A stretch of 12,111 bases of DNA, from NCBI GenBank assembly GCA_964008355.1, contig CAXGBD010000039.1, positions 1-12,111 of the forward strand, in the 5' to 3' direction. Under the pieces are notes generated by a model. That model was not told the DNA's origin. It did not search any database and saw only the letters and a program-made list of their open reading frames with translations. Each line of letters opens with the position of its first letter. The first letter of the stretch is position 1. The position numbers and the translations under genes were made by a program. Shown piece by piece: positions 1 through 7,082 of this stretch. Source of the stretch: DTSX01 sp964008355. GTDB taxonomy: Bacteria; Pseudomonadota; Gammaproteobacteria; Steroidobacterales; UBA11654.

Positions 1-27
1 TAAAAAGTCTATAAAATTATTGGGTAA

Positions 28-408
28 TTAAACAGAACTATTAAATAATTTATTTATTAACAATCGCCATAAAGAAATACTGAGAACTAACCCTAGAAAA
101 TCTGCAAACCAGTCAAGCCATTCAAATGATCGCCCCGGGAAAAACTGCATTTGCATCCATTCAAGTATCAGTGCATAAAGAAGTAATAAACACCCAACAA
201 CATTCCAATAAGGCTTTGGAGTAATATTCACAAACCAAATCATGGTGAAAAAAAATAACAACAAATGAGCTAATTTATCCACTCCAACAATCTCCACCAT
301 CGCCATTGAAGGTGGTGTCATAACATGCAAATATGTCAAAACTGCCAATACGAATAGTGTCCCAATTATTTTTATCAATTGAGAAGGTTGTTGTTTAAAA
401 AAAATCAT
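28..408 (-). CDS. VanZ-like small integral membrane protein
   Basis: A 126-residue hydrophobic protein with about four membrane segments (roughly residues 11-28, 45-60, 68-84 and 99-117). It carries the usual landmarks of small VanZ-family proteins: DKLAH at 44-48 at the mouth of the second segment, a glutamate at 83 in the third, and PGRSFEWLDWFADFLG (91-106) leading into the last. The family is named after the teicoplanin-resistance accessory protein VanZ, but most chromosomal members have no proven role, so resistance should not be inferred. The start codon overlaps the lolA stop by four bases (ATGA), which suggests translational coupling and co-transcription with ftsK and lolA. The family call is fairly secure; the function is unknown. 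Confidence 0.8.
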   Translation of the reverse strand: MIFFKQQPSQLIKIIGTLFVLAVLTYLHVMTPPSMAMVEIVGVDKLAHLLLFFFTMIWFVNITPKPYWNVVGCLLLLYALILEWMQMQFFPGRSFEWLDWFADFLGLVLSISLWRLLINKLFNSSV

Positions 409-1046
409 TCTCTTTGATCAAAAATATCCACCCCTTTTGGAGGCATAAACTTAAATGATGAATCTGGCAAAGAAATATTCATTTCAATGTTTTCAAAAAA
501 AATGGATATAGATTGCCCACTAGAATCCCATAATTTTATTGTGTGTATCAACATTTCCGAAATACTTATTTCAATTTTCGTAAAAAGGCTATCGTCTTTT
601 TTCTGAAATAAAGTAATCAAGTAAAACCCATCATCATTAATCTTAGTTTGGATTTCATAAAAAACCTCTAGGTTATCGTTATTAATTAATATACTAGCTA
701 AAGATGATTGATATTGATCCGTGTATGGAACAATTAATAACTGATTCAGGTTGGCATCGTAAATTGAAACACTTTCACCATCTACAATAATTTTTTTTAT
801 ATTCGGACGCTGAAACTCCCACAAGATTTGCTCTGGTTTCTTTAACCAAATAAGACCTTCTGAATAATCAATAGCCTCTTTACTAGAACTATAAATTGTT
901 TGCTTGAATTCAGCTTTAAGCGTGTTAATCCCACTCAAATAATCATTGATATTAAATGTATCATTGATAGCTCTAACTGAAAGATCAAAACCAAAAAAAC
1001 CAACAAACATTACAGCAATGTATGCAGAATTTTTAAATTTTGGCAT
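405..1046 (-). CDS. lolA: Outer-membrane lipoprotein carrier protein LolA
   Basis: Periplasmic chaperone that accepts lipoproteins released by LolCDE at the inner membrane and delivers them to LolB at the outer membrane. The 213-residue protein starts with a signal peptide (cleavage likely after VRA, about residue 26). It then shows the LolA pattern: LKAEFKQ (43-49), the strand GLIWLKKP (64-71), IIVDGESVSIYD (86-97), and a C-terminus FKFMPPKGVDIFDQRE that closely matches the end of E. coli LolA. The start lies six bases after the ftsK stop, the same ftsK-lolA order as in E. coli. From remembered E. coli sequence, the functionally important Arg43 aligns with Lys70 here and Phe47 with Ile74. 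The family call is firm. Confidence 0.95.
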   Translation of the reverse strand: MPKFKNSAYIAVMFVGFFGFDLSVRAINDTFNINDYLSGINTLKAEFKQTIYSSSKEAIDYSEGLIWLKKPEQILWEFQRPNIKKIIVDGESVSIYDANLNQLLIVPYTDQYQSSLASILINNDNLEVFYEIQTKINDDGFYLITLFQKKDDSLFTKIEISISEMLIHTIKLWDSSGQSISIFFENIEMNISLPDSSFKFMPPKGVDIFDQRE

Positions 1047-1052
1047 TTTAAA

Positions 1053-3353
1053 TTAGTCTTCTGGTGGTGGTGGAGCTAGAATTTCTCTCTTACCATTTGA
1101 TTCCAGAGGTCCGACTAACCCTACTTCTTCCATTTGTTCTATAATCCTTGCCGCCCGGTTATACCCTATTCTCAATCTCCTTTGGACAGATGAAATAGAA
1201 GCATTTCTTGATTCAGTGACAAGCTTCACTGCCTCGTCGTATAAAGGATCTGATTCGACATCATTCGAGCCTTCTCTTCCTGTTTTCGTATCAATACCTG
1301 GTACCTTGCCTCCTCTCCCAGAAGTCACTTCTTCAATATAAATCGGCTCTGAATGAGATTGAAGACTTTCGGATACTCTTTTGACTTCCTCGTCAGAAAC
1401 AAAGGCTCCATGAACTCTGATCGGTGTCGATGAGCCTGGAGGAATATACAACATATCTCCATTGCCTAACAAACTTTCTGCTCCCATTTGATCTAGTATG
1501 GTTCTTGAATCAACTTTAGCAGAGACTTGAAAGGCAATTCTTGATGGTATATTCGCTTTGATCAACCCAGTAATAACATCAACAGATGGTCGCTGTGTTG
1601 CGATGATCATATGAATTCCAGCAGCCCTGGCTTTAGCTGCTAATCTGGTAATGAGTGCTTCCACTTTCTTGCCAACTGTCAACATCATATCAGCCAACTC
1701 ATCAATAATGACGATGATGTAGGGCAATGGTTCTAAATTGGGGGCAGTTAGGCTATCTCCAGACCCGGATGGATTGTCTGGATCAAACAATGGATCGGTA
1801 ATTGGTGTTCCTGCTTTTATTGATTCATTAATACGTTTGTTCATGCCCTTGAGATTTCTAACTTTTAGACTTGCCATCAGTTTATATCTTCTATCCATTT
1901 CGAGTACGCACCAGCGAAGAGCGTTGGCAGCTTTTTTCATATCAGTGACTACTGGACACATTAAATGGGGAATACCTTCGTAGATAGATAATTCCAGCAT
2001 TTTCGGATCTATCATGATTAGCCGTATATCATTTTTTGTCGCTTTGTATAGTAAGCTTAAAACCATTGCATTAATTCCCACAGATTTACCTGAGCCTGTT
2101 GTCCCAGCAATCAAAAGATGGGGCATTTCCCCTAAATCGGCAATAATAGGATCACCAGATATATCTTTACCAAGTGCAATCGAGAGAGGAGATTTTAAGT
2201 CTTCAAACTTTGTTGACTTAAGAATCTCTCCCAAGACAACTAATTCTCTTTGATCATTAGGAACTTCGATTCCAATAACTGATTTACCTTCAATGACCTC
2301 AACAATTCTGACACTGGATACCGATAAGGATCGAGCAAGATCCTTGGATAAATTACTGATTTGACTCACTTTCACTCCAGGGGCAGGACTGACTTCGTAT
2401 CGAGTGACAATCGGACCCGGTAAAACTTCCTCAACAGTTGCATCAATACCAAAATCTTTCAATTTAAGCTCTAAAAGTCTCGACATTGCTTCTATAGATT
2501 CCTCTGAAGTGCCAGTCTTTTTATCTGAAGCTGGATCTAACAGACTCAGTTCAGGTAACGTGTCCTCAGAACTTGATTCAAAAGGTTTTGTTTGTTTTTC
2601 TTGCGTTGCCTTCTTAACTTCATTCTCAACCTTAATTGGTTTTATAATTTTTGTTTTTTTCTTAAGAGTTTTTTTGGGTTTAATTTCCTGACTAATGACT
2701 TTCTCTTGATTCTGGTCTTTGATTAGAGTTGTCTTTTTAGCAGTGCGTTTCTTCTCGGTTATCCAGTGAAATACCGCACTAAATATTTTTCGTATAGAAG
2801 AAACGAATTGCTTGCATATTCCGATCAACTGTCGCATCAAATAAATCCATGAAAAACCAATAAAAATAGGTATAGAAGCCAACCATATCGCTGACAACAG
2901 TAAGGTTGTACCGATCATTCCAAGACCTTTAAGTAAAAATGAAGCGATAATTGAACCAACTATGCCTCCAGATTCTTCGGGCATCCAAGGAATGGCAAGA
3001 TGGATGCTTGCTAAGCCGCAGGTTGACAGCAAGACAAACATAAAAGCTACAAACTTTATGAGAATGAGTGGTTGATAGGATTTATCTTGGTTTTTATTAC
3101 CCATCAAGTTAAAACCGTATACGAAAAATAAGATGGGGAAACAATAGCTAGCCAATCCAACAAATGCGATAGTGAAACTAGAAAAATATGCACCAACAAG
3201 TCCCACATAGTTTGCTATTTCTCGGCTGGTTCCAGTAGTACTAAAACCTGGATCATCTGAATGATAGGTGATCAGTGAAATCAATAAAATAAGTGCAAAA
3301 GAAAATAAAGCAATGATGATGGATTCACGTAGAATGGAGCCCTTATTAAACAA
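1053..3353 (-). CDS. ftsK: DNA translocase FtsK
   Basis: Septum-anchored hexameric ATPase that pumps chromosomal DNA toward dif and activates XerCD during division. The 766 residues give about four to five membrane segments in the first 180, a lysine-rich linker (about 200-285), the alpha/beta motor with Walker A GTTGSGKS (417-424) and Walker B IVIIDE (547-552), a RecA-like ATQRP (585-589), and a C-terminal gamma winged helix (about 702-760, VQRRLRIGYNRAARIIEQM) that reads polar DNA motifs. It is far shorter than the roughly 1,330-residue E. coli protein because the linker is short, as in many non-enteric bacteria. The first conventional start is TTG at 3353, with no ribosome site in the right place; an in-frame ATT eight codons upstream has a good one. 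It is followed closely by lolA. Confidence 0.97.
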   Translation of the reverse strand: MFNKGSILRESIIIALFSFALILLISLITYHSDDPGFSTTGTSREIANYVGLVGAYFSSFTIAFVGLASYCFPILFFVYGFNLMGNKNQDKSYQPLILIKFVAFMFVLLSTCGLASIHLAIPWMPEESGGIVGSIIASFLLKGLGMIGTTLLLSAIWLASIPIFIGFSWIYLMRQLIGICKQFVSSIRKIFSAVFHWITEKKRTAKKTTLIKDQNQEKVISQEIKPKKTLKKKTKIIKPIKVENEVKKATQEKQTKPFESSSEDTLPELSLLDPASDKKTGTSEESIEAMSRLLELKLKDFGIDATVEEVLPGPIVTRYEVSPAPGVKVSQISNLSKDLARSLSVSSVRIVEVIEGKSVIGIEVPNDQRELVVLGEILKSTKFEDLKSPLSIALGKDISGDPIIADLGEMPHLLIAGTTGSGKSVGINAMVLSLLYKATKNDIRLIMIDPKMLELSIYEGIPHLMCPVVTDMKKAANALRWCVLEMDRRYKLMASLKVRNLKGMNKRINESIKAGTPITDPLFDPDNPSGSGDSLTAPNLEPLPYIIVIIDELADMMLTVGKKVEALITRLAAKARAAGIHMIIATQRPSVDVITGLIKANIPSRIAFQVSAKVDSRTILDQMGAESLLGNGDMLYIPPGSSTPIRVHGAFVSDEEVKRVSESLQSHSEPIYIEEVTSGRGGKVPGIDTKTGREGSNDVESDPLYDEAVKLVTESRNASISSVQRRLRIGYNRAARIIEQMEEVGLVGPLESNGKREILAPPPPED

Positions 3354-3507
3354 TTTTTTGATATTAATATTAGAAATAATTGCTTCCTTTTTTTAAAGAT
3401 TTTTTAATAGGTAAAACTAATATAATAATGGAATTATATACTCATCATCGATACTCATTTGCAATATTATCATTGTTTATAGAAAATCTAATAAAACACT
3501 TTTAGTC
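3354..3507. promoter_or_regulatory. Divergent ftsK/trxB intergenic region
   Basis: A very AT-rich 154-base spacer that must hold promoters for both directions. For trxB a plausible sigma-70 pair is TTGCAA (3457-3462) and TAGAAA (3480-3485), 17 bases apart, each matching consensus at four of six positions. This would put transcription about 16 bases before the trxB ATG, which has no visible ribosome-binding site. For ftsK there are several TATTAT/TATATT-like boxes around 3420-3440, but I cannot pick one. In E. coli the divergent gene here is lrp, which is absent. Promoter assignments are tentative. Confidence 0.3.
3383..3389 (-). promoter_or_regulatory. Shine-Dalgarno-like site that may set an ATT start for ftsK
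   Basis: The minus strand reads AAGGAAG here, a strong ribosome-binding match. It is about 29 bases from the TTG at 3353, too far to serve it. It is five bases from an ATT at 3377-3375 that is in frame with ftsK (ATT TCT AAT ATT AAT ATC AAA AAA TTG). Initiation there would add eight residues. ATT is a known but rare start, for example in infC. Confidence 0.4.
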
Positions 3508-4470
3508 ATGAGAAAAAATAAACACAGTCGTTTAATCATATTAGGTGCGGGTCCAGCTGGTTATTCGGCTGCAATTTACGCAGCAAGAGCCAACTTAAAT
3601 CCTGTTCTAATTACAGGATCGGAACCAGGTGGTCAACTAATGACAACGACTGATGTTGATAATTGGCCTGGTGATATTGAAGGATTATTAGGACCAACAC
3701 TAATGGAAAGAATGCAAAAACATGCAGAGCGTTTTGAAACCGATATTATTTATGATCATATTGAAAAATCAGACTTATTAAAAAATCCTTTTGAGCTTTA
3801 TGGTGCAGATACTAAATACACAAGCGATGCGGTCATTATCGCCACGGGATCAACTGCAAGATACCTAGGGCTTGACAGTGAAGAAAAATTCAAAGGAAAA
3901 GGAGTTTCTGCTTGTGCAACCTGTGATGGTTTTTTTTATAAAAATCAACATGTCGCTGTCATCGGTGGGGGCAATGTCGCTGTTGAGGAATCGTTGTACT
4001 TATCCAATATTGCTAAAACAGTGACCTTGATCCATAGGAGGGATGAATTGAGAGCAGAAAAAACACTGCAAATGAAACTTTTTAATAAAGCTGAAAACAA
4101 TGGCAATGTAACAATAGTTTGGGATCATATCCTAGAAGAAGTTTTGGGTGATAAAAACGGTGTTAATCAGATCAAAATTAGCAGCACAATTAATCAAAAG
4201 CAAACAACATTACTCGATATTTCTGGGGTTTTTATTGCAATAGGCCATGATCCAAATACATCTATTTTTAAGAATCAAATTCATTTGGATGACTCCAATT
4301 ATATTATCTTAGATAATCAATCCTCAAAGTTCAGTACACAAACTAACATCGATGGGGTTTTTGCTGCAGGGGATGTATCCGATCCCACATATAGGCAAGC
4401 AATAACTTCTGCAGGAAGTGGTTGTATGGCTGCGCTTGATGCAGAGAAATATCTGGATTTAATTGAATAA
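3508..4470 (+). CDS. trxB: Thioredoxin-disulfide reductase
   Basis: Cytoplasmic FAD enzyme that uses NADPH to reduce thioredoxin. At 320 residues it has the usual length and all key motifs: the FAD-binding GAGPAG (13-18), the redox-active CATC (136-139) inside GVSACATCDGFFY, the NADPH fold with GGGNVA (153-158) and HRRDELRAEK (176-185), and the closing GVFAAGDV (283-290) followed by YRQAITSAGSGCMAALDAE. The start fits the family, since the flavin motif begins about a dozen residues in, but no Shine-Dalgarno is visible, so expression may be leaderless or nearly so. It lies 39 bases upstream of infA in the same direction and divergent from ftsK. In E. coli the same neighbours occur with extra genes between them. 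Confidence 0.97.
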   Translation: MRKNKHSRLIILGAGPAGYSAAIYAARANLNPVLITGSEPGGQLMTTTDVDNWPGDIEGLLGPTLMERMQKHAERFETDIIYDHIEKSDLLKNPFELYGADTKYTSDAVIIATGSTARYLGLDSEEKFKGKGVSACATCDGFFYKNQHVAVIGGGNVAVEESLYLSNIAKTVTLIHRRDELRAEKTLQMKLFNKAENNGNVTIVWDHILEEVLGDKNGVNQIKISSTINQKQTTLLDISGVFIAIGHDPNTSIFKNQIHLDDSNYIILDNQSSKFSTQTNIDGVFAAGDVSDPTYRQAITSAGSGCMAALDAEKYLDLIE

Positions 4471-4509
4471 TACAGATTAAAATAATACTTTCTTAAAGAG
4501 AATATTGAT

Positions 4510-4728
4510 ATGGCAAAAGAAGAAGCGATAGAAATGAGTGGGGTAGTAAAAGAAACACTTCCTAATACTATCTTTAGAGTTGAACTAGAAAATGGTCATA
4601 TGATTACTGCACATATATCCGGCAAAATGAGGAAACATTATATCAGAATCTTAACCGGTGATAACGTGACAGTAGCAATGACTCCATATGACTTAACCAA
4701 GGGTAGAATAATCTTCAGAGAAAGCTAA
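4510..4728 (+). CDS. infA: Translation initiation factor IF-1
   Basis: A 72-residue S1/OB-fold protein that occupies the A site of the 30S subunit during initiation and helps IF2 and IF3. The sequence is close to full identity with E. coli IF-1 through LPNTIFRVELENGH (17-30), HISGKMRKHYIRILTGD (34-50) and TPYDLTKGRIIFR. A purine-rich AAAGAG ending at 4500 sits nine bases before the ATG. It follows trxB by 39 bases, so the two may be co-transcribed. In E. coli, aat and cydC-cydD lie between infA and trxB; they are missing here. Confidence 0.97.
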   Translation: MAKEEAIEMSGVVKETLPNTIFRVELENGHMITAHISGKMRKHYIRILTGDNVTVAMTPYDLTKGRIIFRES

Positions 4729-4815
4729 AATCAGCTTGAATCATATTACTCTTTACTGTAATTTAGTGGCAAATTCTTAAGCATAGAATTACACCATCTA
4801 TATGGACATATAATT

Positions 4816-4819
4816 GGAG
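4816..4819 (+). promoter_or_regulatory. Ribosome-binding site of the alanine-rich lipoprotein gene
   Basis: GGAG lies nine bases before the ATG at 4829. It decides the start: an upstream in-frame TTG at 4814 overlaps this site and would add five residues in front of a lipoprotein signal that is already complete from the ATG. Confidence 0.6.
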
Positions 4820-4828
4820 AAAAATTTA

Positions 4829-5104
4829 ATGAAATCCAAAAAAATATTTAAAACTTTTATTACATCAAGTGTTTTATTATTACTCTTAACCGGTTGTTAC
4901 GGTGCATTACAGAATCAAATTGATGAAATGAAGGGTGACACTGAGAGAGCAGAAGAAGCTGCTGCACAAGCTGCACAAGCTGCTGACGAAGCTGCTGAAG
5001 CTGCTGACGAAGCTGCTGTAGCTGCTGTTGAAGCTGCGGAAGCTGCGGAAGCTGAAAAAGAAAAATCTGAAAGAATATTTGAAAGAGACTTGGGTAAAAA
5101 ATAA
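4829..5104 (+). CDS. Alanine-rich Braun-type (Lpp/OprI-like) outer-membrane lipoprotein
   Basis: A 91-residue precursor. A basic N-terminus and hydrophobic stretch end in the lipobox LLTGC, with Cys23 as the lipidation site. The residue after Cys is Tyr, not Asp, so Lol export to the outer membrane is expected. The 69-residue mature part is almost wholly helical. After LQNQIDEMKGDTERAEE come five seven-residue units (AAAQAAQ, AADEAAE, AADEAAV, AAVEAAE, AAEAEKE; residues 44-78), then a charged tail ending GKK. The size, alanine-zipper coiled coil and terminal lysine resemble E. coli Lpp (ends in RK) and Pseudomonas OprI. The terminal Lys is the residue that L,D-transpeptidases link to peptidoglycan in Lpp. 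Homology is inferred from architecture only, since such sequences are low in complexity. An L,D-transpeptidase gene converges on it 36 bases away. Confidence 0.8.
   Translation: MKSKKIFKTFITSSVLLLLLTGCYGALQNQIDEMKGDTERAEEAAAQAAQAADEAAEAADEAAVAAVEAAEAAEAEKEKSERIFERDLGKK
4958..5062 (+). repeat. Five in-frame 21-base units encoding alanine heptads
   Basis: Inside the lipoprotein gene, units at 4958-4978, 4979-4999, 5000-5020, 5021-5041 and 5042-5062 each encode one heptad. The second and third differ at only one base (GCTGCTGACGAA plus GCTGCTGAA or GCTGCTGTA); the others are more diverged. The 21-base period equals one coiled-coil heptad, so gain or loss of a unit would keep both reading frame and helix register. 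Confidence 0.75.
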
Positions 5105-5140
5105 CCATATTTAAAGCGCTTTCCTTTTCGAATAAACAAT

Positions 5141-6076
5141 CTAATCTAACCCTGATTCAGTTATACCAAACTGTATAATCATAGCTGGGATACCTGTTTT
5201 CTCGTCAAATATTGCCTTAACTCTAGTCCAATCAACTGTGGACTGTATGCCTTTGATAGACAGAAATTCCTTAACCATTGACTGGATATAATCGAAATTA
5301 TTTCGCACATCATCTGTAGTAAGAGTTTCGTGAATTTCCAATAAAATTTCATTACCTAGTATTCCTATCTTAAATGGTTGGTCAGCAATTAATACTGGAG
5401 TATTGATCTTAGTTAAGGGAAAAATTAGTTTTATATCCTCTGGGAAAAGACGTATACAACCATGAGAAACTTGCATTCCTACACCATCTGGTTTATTGGT
5501 TCCATGGATAAAATACCCTCCGGGTATATCAATACGCATTGCCAATTTTCCCAAGGGGTTTTGAGGCCCGGGAGGAACTACAGGTGAAAGGTATTCTCCT
5601 CGCTGCTTGTATTCTTGTTGCACAGATTTTGGTGGATACCAACTAGGATTTTCCAATTTTAAATCGACCTTAGACTTTCCCAAAGGAGTGGTCCAGTCCA
5701 TCCTCCCTATCCCAACTGGGAAAGTAATTAATTTCCCATTATTCATATAATACCCCCTATATTCAGGGAGATTAATGATAATCCCATCTTGGAAACTATG
5801 ATTGGGAATGATGAATTTCTTAGGCAAACGAATTATGGTTCCCGCTCCAGGTAACCACTTATCAACAGATCTATTGGCGATTACAATTTCAGTAAATCCT
5901 AGATTATGAGCTCTCGCCAGATCAATCAAAGTGTCCTCATAAACAGCTATAATGGTCTCGTCCTGACCCACAATTTCGATATTTTCTTCGAGATCAAAAA
6001 CGGAGGCTGCATGTGTGGTATTTAAACAATAAAATAGAAGAGTAAAATATAAGAAAGATTTTTCAAAATATTTCAT
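5141..6076 (-). CDS. LysM and YkuD domain L,D-transpeptidase (ErfK/YbiS/YcfS type)
   Basis: A secreted 311-residue enzyme that cuts the tetrapeptide stem at meso-DAP and joins it to an acceptor amine. A signal peptide (about 1-23, ending THA) is followed by a LysM-like segment (about 46-85, ending in IIRLP), the YkuD catalytic domain (about 97-231), and a C-terminal region of about 80 residues. The active-site signature is intact: His191 in IHGTNKP, then SHGCIRL with His205 and catalytic Cys207. This N-terminal LysM plus YkuD order is that of the E. coli LdtA/B/C group that anchors Lpp, rather than the crosslinking LdtD/E group. It is last in the yceD-rpmF-plsX-fabH series, 27 bases after fabH, where E. 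coli has fabD. The ribosome site is weak. Confidence 0.92.
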   Translation of the reverse strand: MKYFEKSFLYFTLLFYCLNTTHAASVFDLEENIEIVGQDETIIAVYEDTLIDLARAHNLGFTEIVIANRSVDKWLPGAGTIIRLPKKFIIPNHSFQDGIIINLPEYRGYYMNNGKLITFPVGIGRMDWTTPLGKSKVDLKLENPSWYPPKSVQQEYKQRGEYLSPVVPPGPQNPLGKLAMRIDIPGGYFIHGTNKPDGVGMQVSHGCIRLFPEDIKLIFPLTKINTPVLIADQPFKIGILGNEILLEIHETLTTDDVRNNFDYIQSMVKEFLSIKGIQSTVDWTRVKAIFDEKTGIPAMIIQFGITESGLD

Positions 6077-6103
6077 AAGTTCTGTTTAGTTTGTGAGAAC
6101 TGA

Positions 6104-7069
6104 TTAAACTTGAAGGATCATTGTACCCCAAGTAAATCCCGCACCAAAACTCTGCATTAGAATTGTTTCTCCAGATTTAATCTTTCCTGAGTGAATACCA
6201 TGATCAAGAGCCAGTGGAATAGATGCTGCAGAAGTGTTCCCGTGTTCTGATAGAGTTAAAATGACTTTCTTTATTGGTATATCCAGTCTACTAGCTACAG
6301 CTGCAATAATTCTTTTATTTGCTTGATGGGGTATATACCAATCAATATCATTAGGATCCATGTTTTGTTTTTCCATTGCATCCAGTGCAGTAGACTCAAG
6401 GGTTTTAACTGCTACTTTAAATACTTCATTACCTTTCATTTGTAAAAAATAATCATTTGGTTTTGATATTTCAGGTTTTTTTGAAACACCGTATGCCACA
6501 AATAATAGGTCCCCATATTTACCATTGGCTCCCAATTGAGAAAATAAAACTCCAGGTGTTTCTGAAGGTGCAACAATTACTGCCCCTGCTCCATCAGCAA
6601 ATAAAACGCAAGTATTTCTATCACTCCAATCGGTTAATCGAGAAAGAGTTTCTGCTCCTACCACTAAAGCACACTTAGATTCCCCTGAGGATACGAATTT
6701 ATCTGCAATATTCATTGCATAAATAAATCCACTACAAGCAGCTTCCACACTAAAAGCAGGTGCGTTCTTAATTCCTAGTTTTTCTTGAATAATTGTACCA
6801 ACATTGGGAGTAGCAACATCAGGAGTACAGGTTCCTACAATTATTAAATCAATGTCTTCATTAGAAATCTTAGCCCTATTTATTGCGACTCTAGCTGCTT
6901 CGTAAGCCAAATCTGAGGTGGTTTGATTCTTTGTAGCGATCCGCCTTTGCTGAATACCGGTTCTTGATAGAATCCATTCGTTTGATGTATCTACCATTTG
7001 CTCAAGATCATGATTAGTGATCTTTTTTTCAGGGAGGTAACTACCAGTTGATATGATTTTTGAAAACAT
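6104..7069 (-). CDS. fabH: Beta-ketoacyl-ACP synthase III
   Basis: Cytosolic condensing enzyme that starts type II fatty-acid synthesis by joining acetyl-CoA to malonyl-ACP. At 321 residues it has the standard length and catalytic triad: Cys112 in VEAACSGF, His248 in PHQANKRI and Asn278 in EHGNTSAASIP, close to E. coli Cys112, His244 and Asn274. The C-terminal GAGFTWGTMIL is typical. TAGAG at 7076-7080 sits six bases before the ATG. It follows plsX by 13 bases, so the two are surely co-transcribed. The usual partners fabD, fabG and acpP do not follow; an L,D-transpeptidase does. Confidence 0.97.
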   Translation of the reverse strand: MFSKIISTGSYLPEKKITNHDLEQMVDTSNEWILSRTGIQQRRIATKNQTTSDLAYEAARVAINRAKISNEDIDLIIVGTCTPDVATPNVGTIIQEKLGIKNAPAFSVEAACSGFIYAMNIADKFVSSGESKCALVVGAETLSRLTDWSDRNTCVLFADGAGAVIVAPSETPGVLFSQLGANGKYGDLLFVAYGVSKKPEISKPNDYFLQMKGNEVFKVAVKTLESTALDAMEKQNMDPNDIDWYIPHQANKRIIAAVASRLDIPIKKVILTLSEHGNTSAASIPLALDHGIHSGKIKSGETILMQSFGAGFTWGTMILQV

Positions 7070-7082
7070 AAGAAACTCTAGT

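Noticed and set aside
1..27. Left-edge sequence after the VanZ-like gene
   Set aside because: Too short and AT-rich to support a terminator or another gene.
2376..2396. GGGGCAGGA resembling a KOPS element for FtsK
   Set aside because: Seven of eight matches to GGGNAGGG inside conserved ftsK codons is expected by chance, and the recognition motif in this organism is unknown.
1738..2691. Plus-strand open frames opposite ftsK
   Set aside because: They are shadows of the conserved FtsK motor and linker codons and have no family-like sequence.
4722..4737. AAGCT...AGCTT inverted repeat at the end of infA
   Set aside because: Only five pairs, partly inside the coding end, and no T tract follows, so an intrinsic terminator is not supported.
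4814..4828. TTG start for the lipoprotein at 4814
   Set aside because: It overlaps the GGAG ribosome site and only adds residues ahead of a complete signal peptide starting at the ATG at 4829.
5113..5122. AAAGCGCTTT palindrome between the convergent lipoprotein and transpeptidase genes, possible terminator
   Set aside because: It is a perfect palindrome with no room for a loop, and the following CCTTTTCG is not a proper T run; at most a weak bidirectional site.
4860..5139. Two long antisense open frames across the lipoprotein gene
   Set aside because: They translate to Leu/Gln-rich and Ala/Ser-rich repeats that only mirror the GCT/GAA heptad units; they have no ribosome site, and the sense frame has a signal peptide and lipobox.
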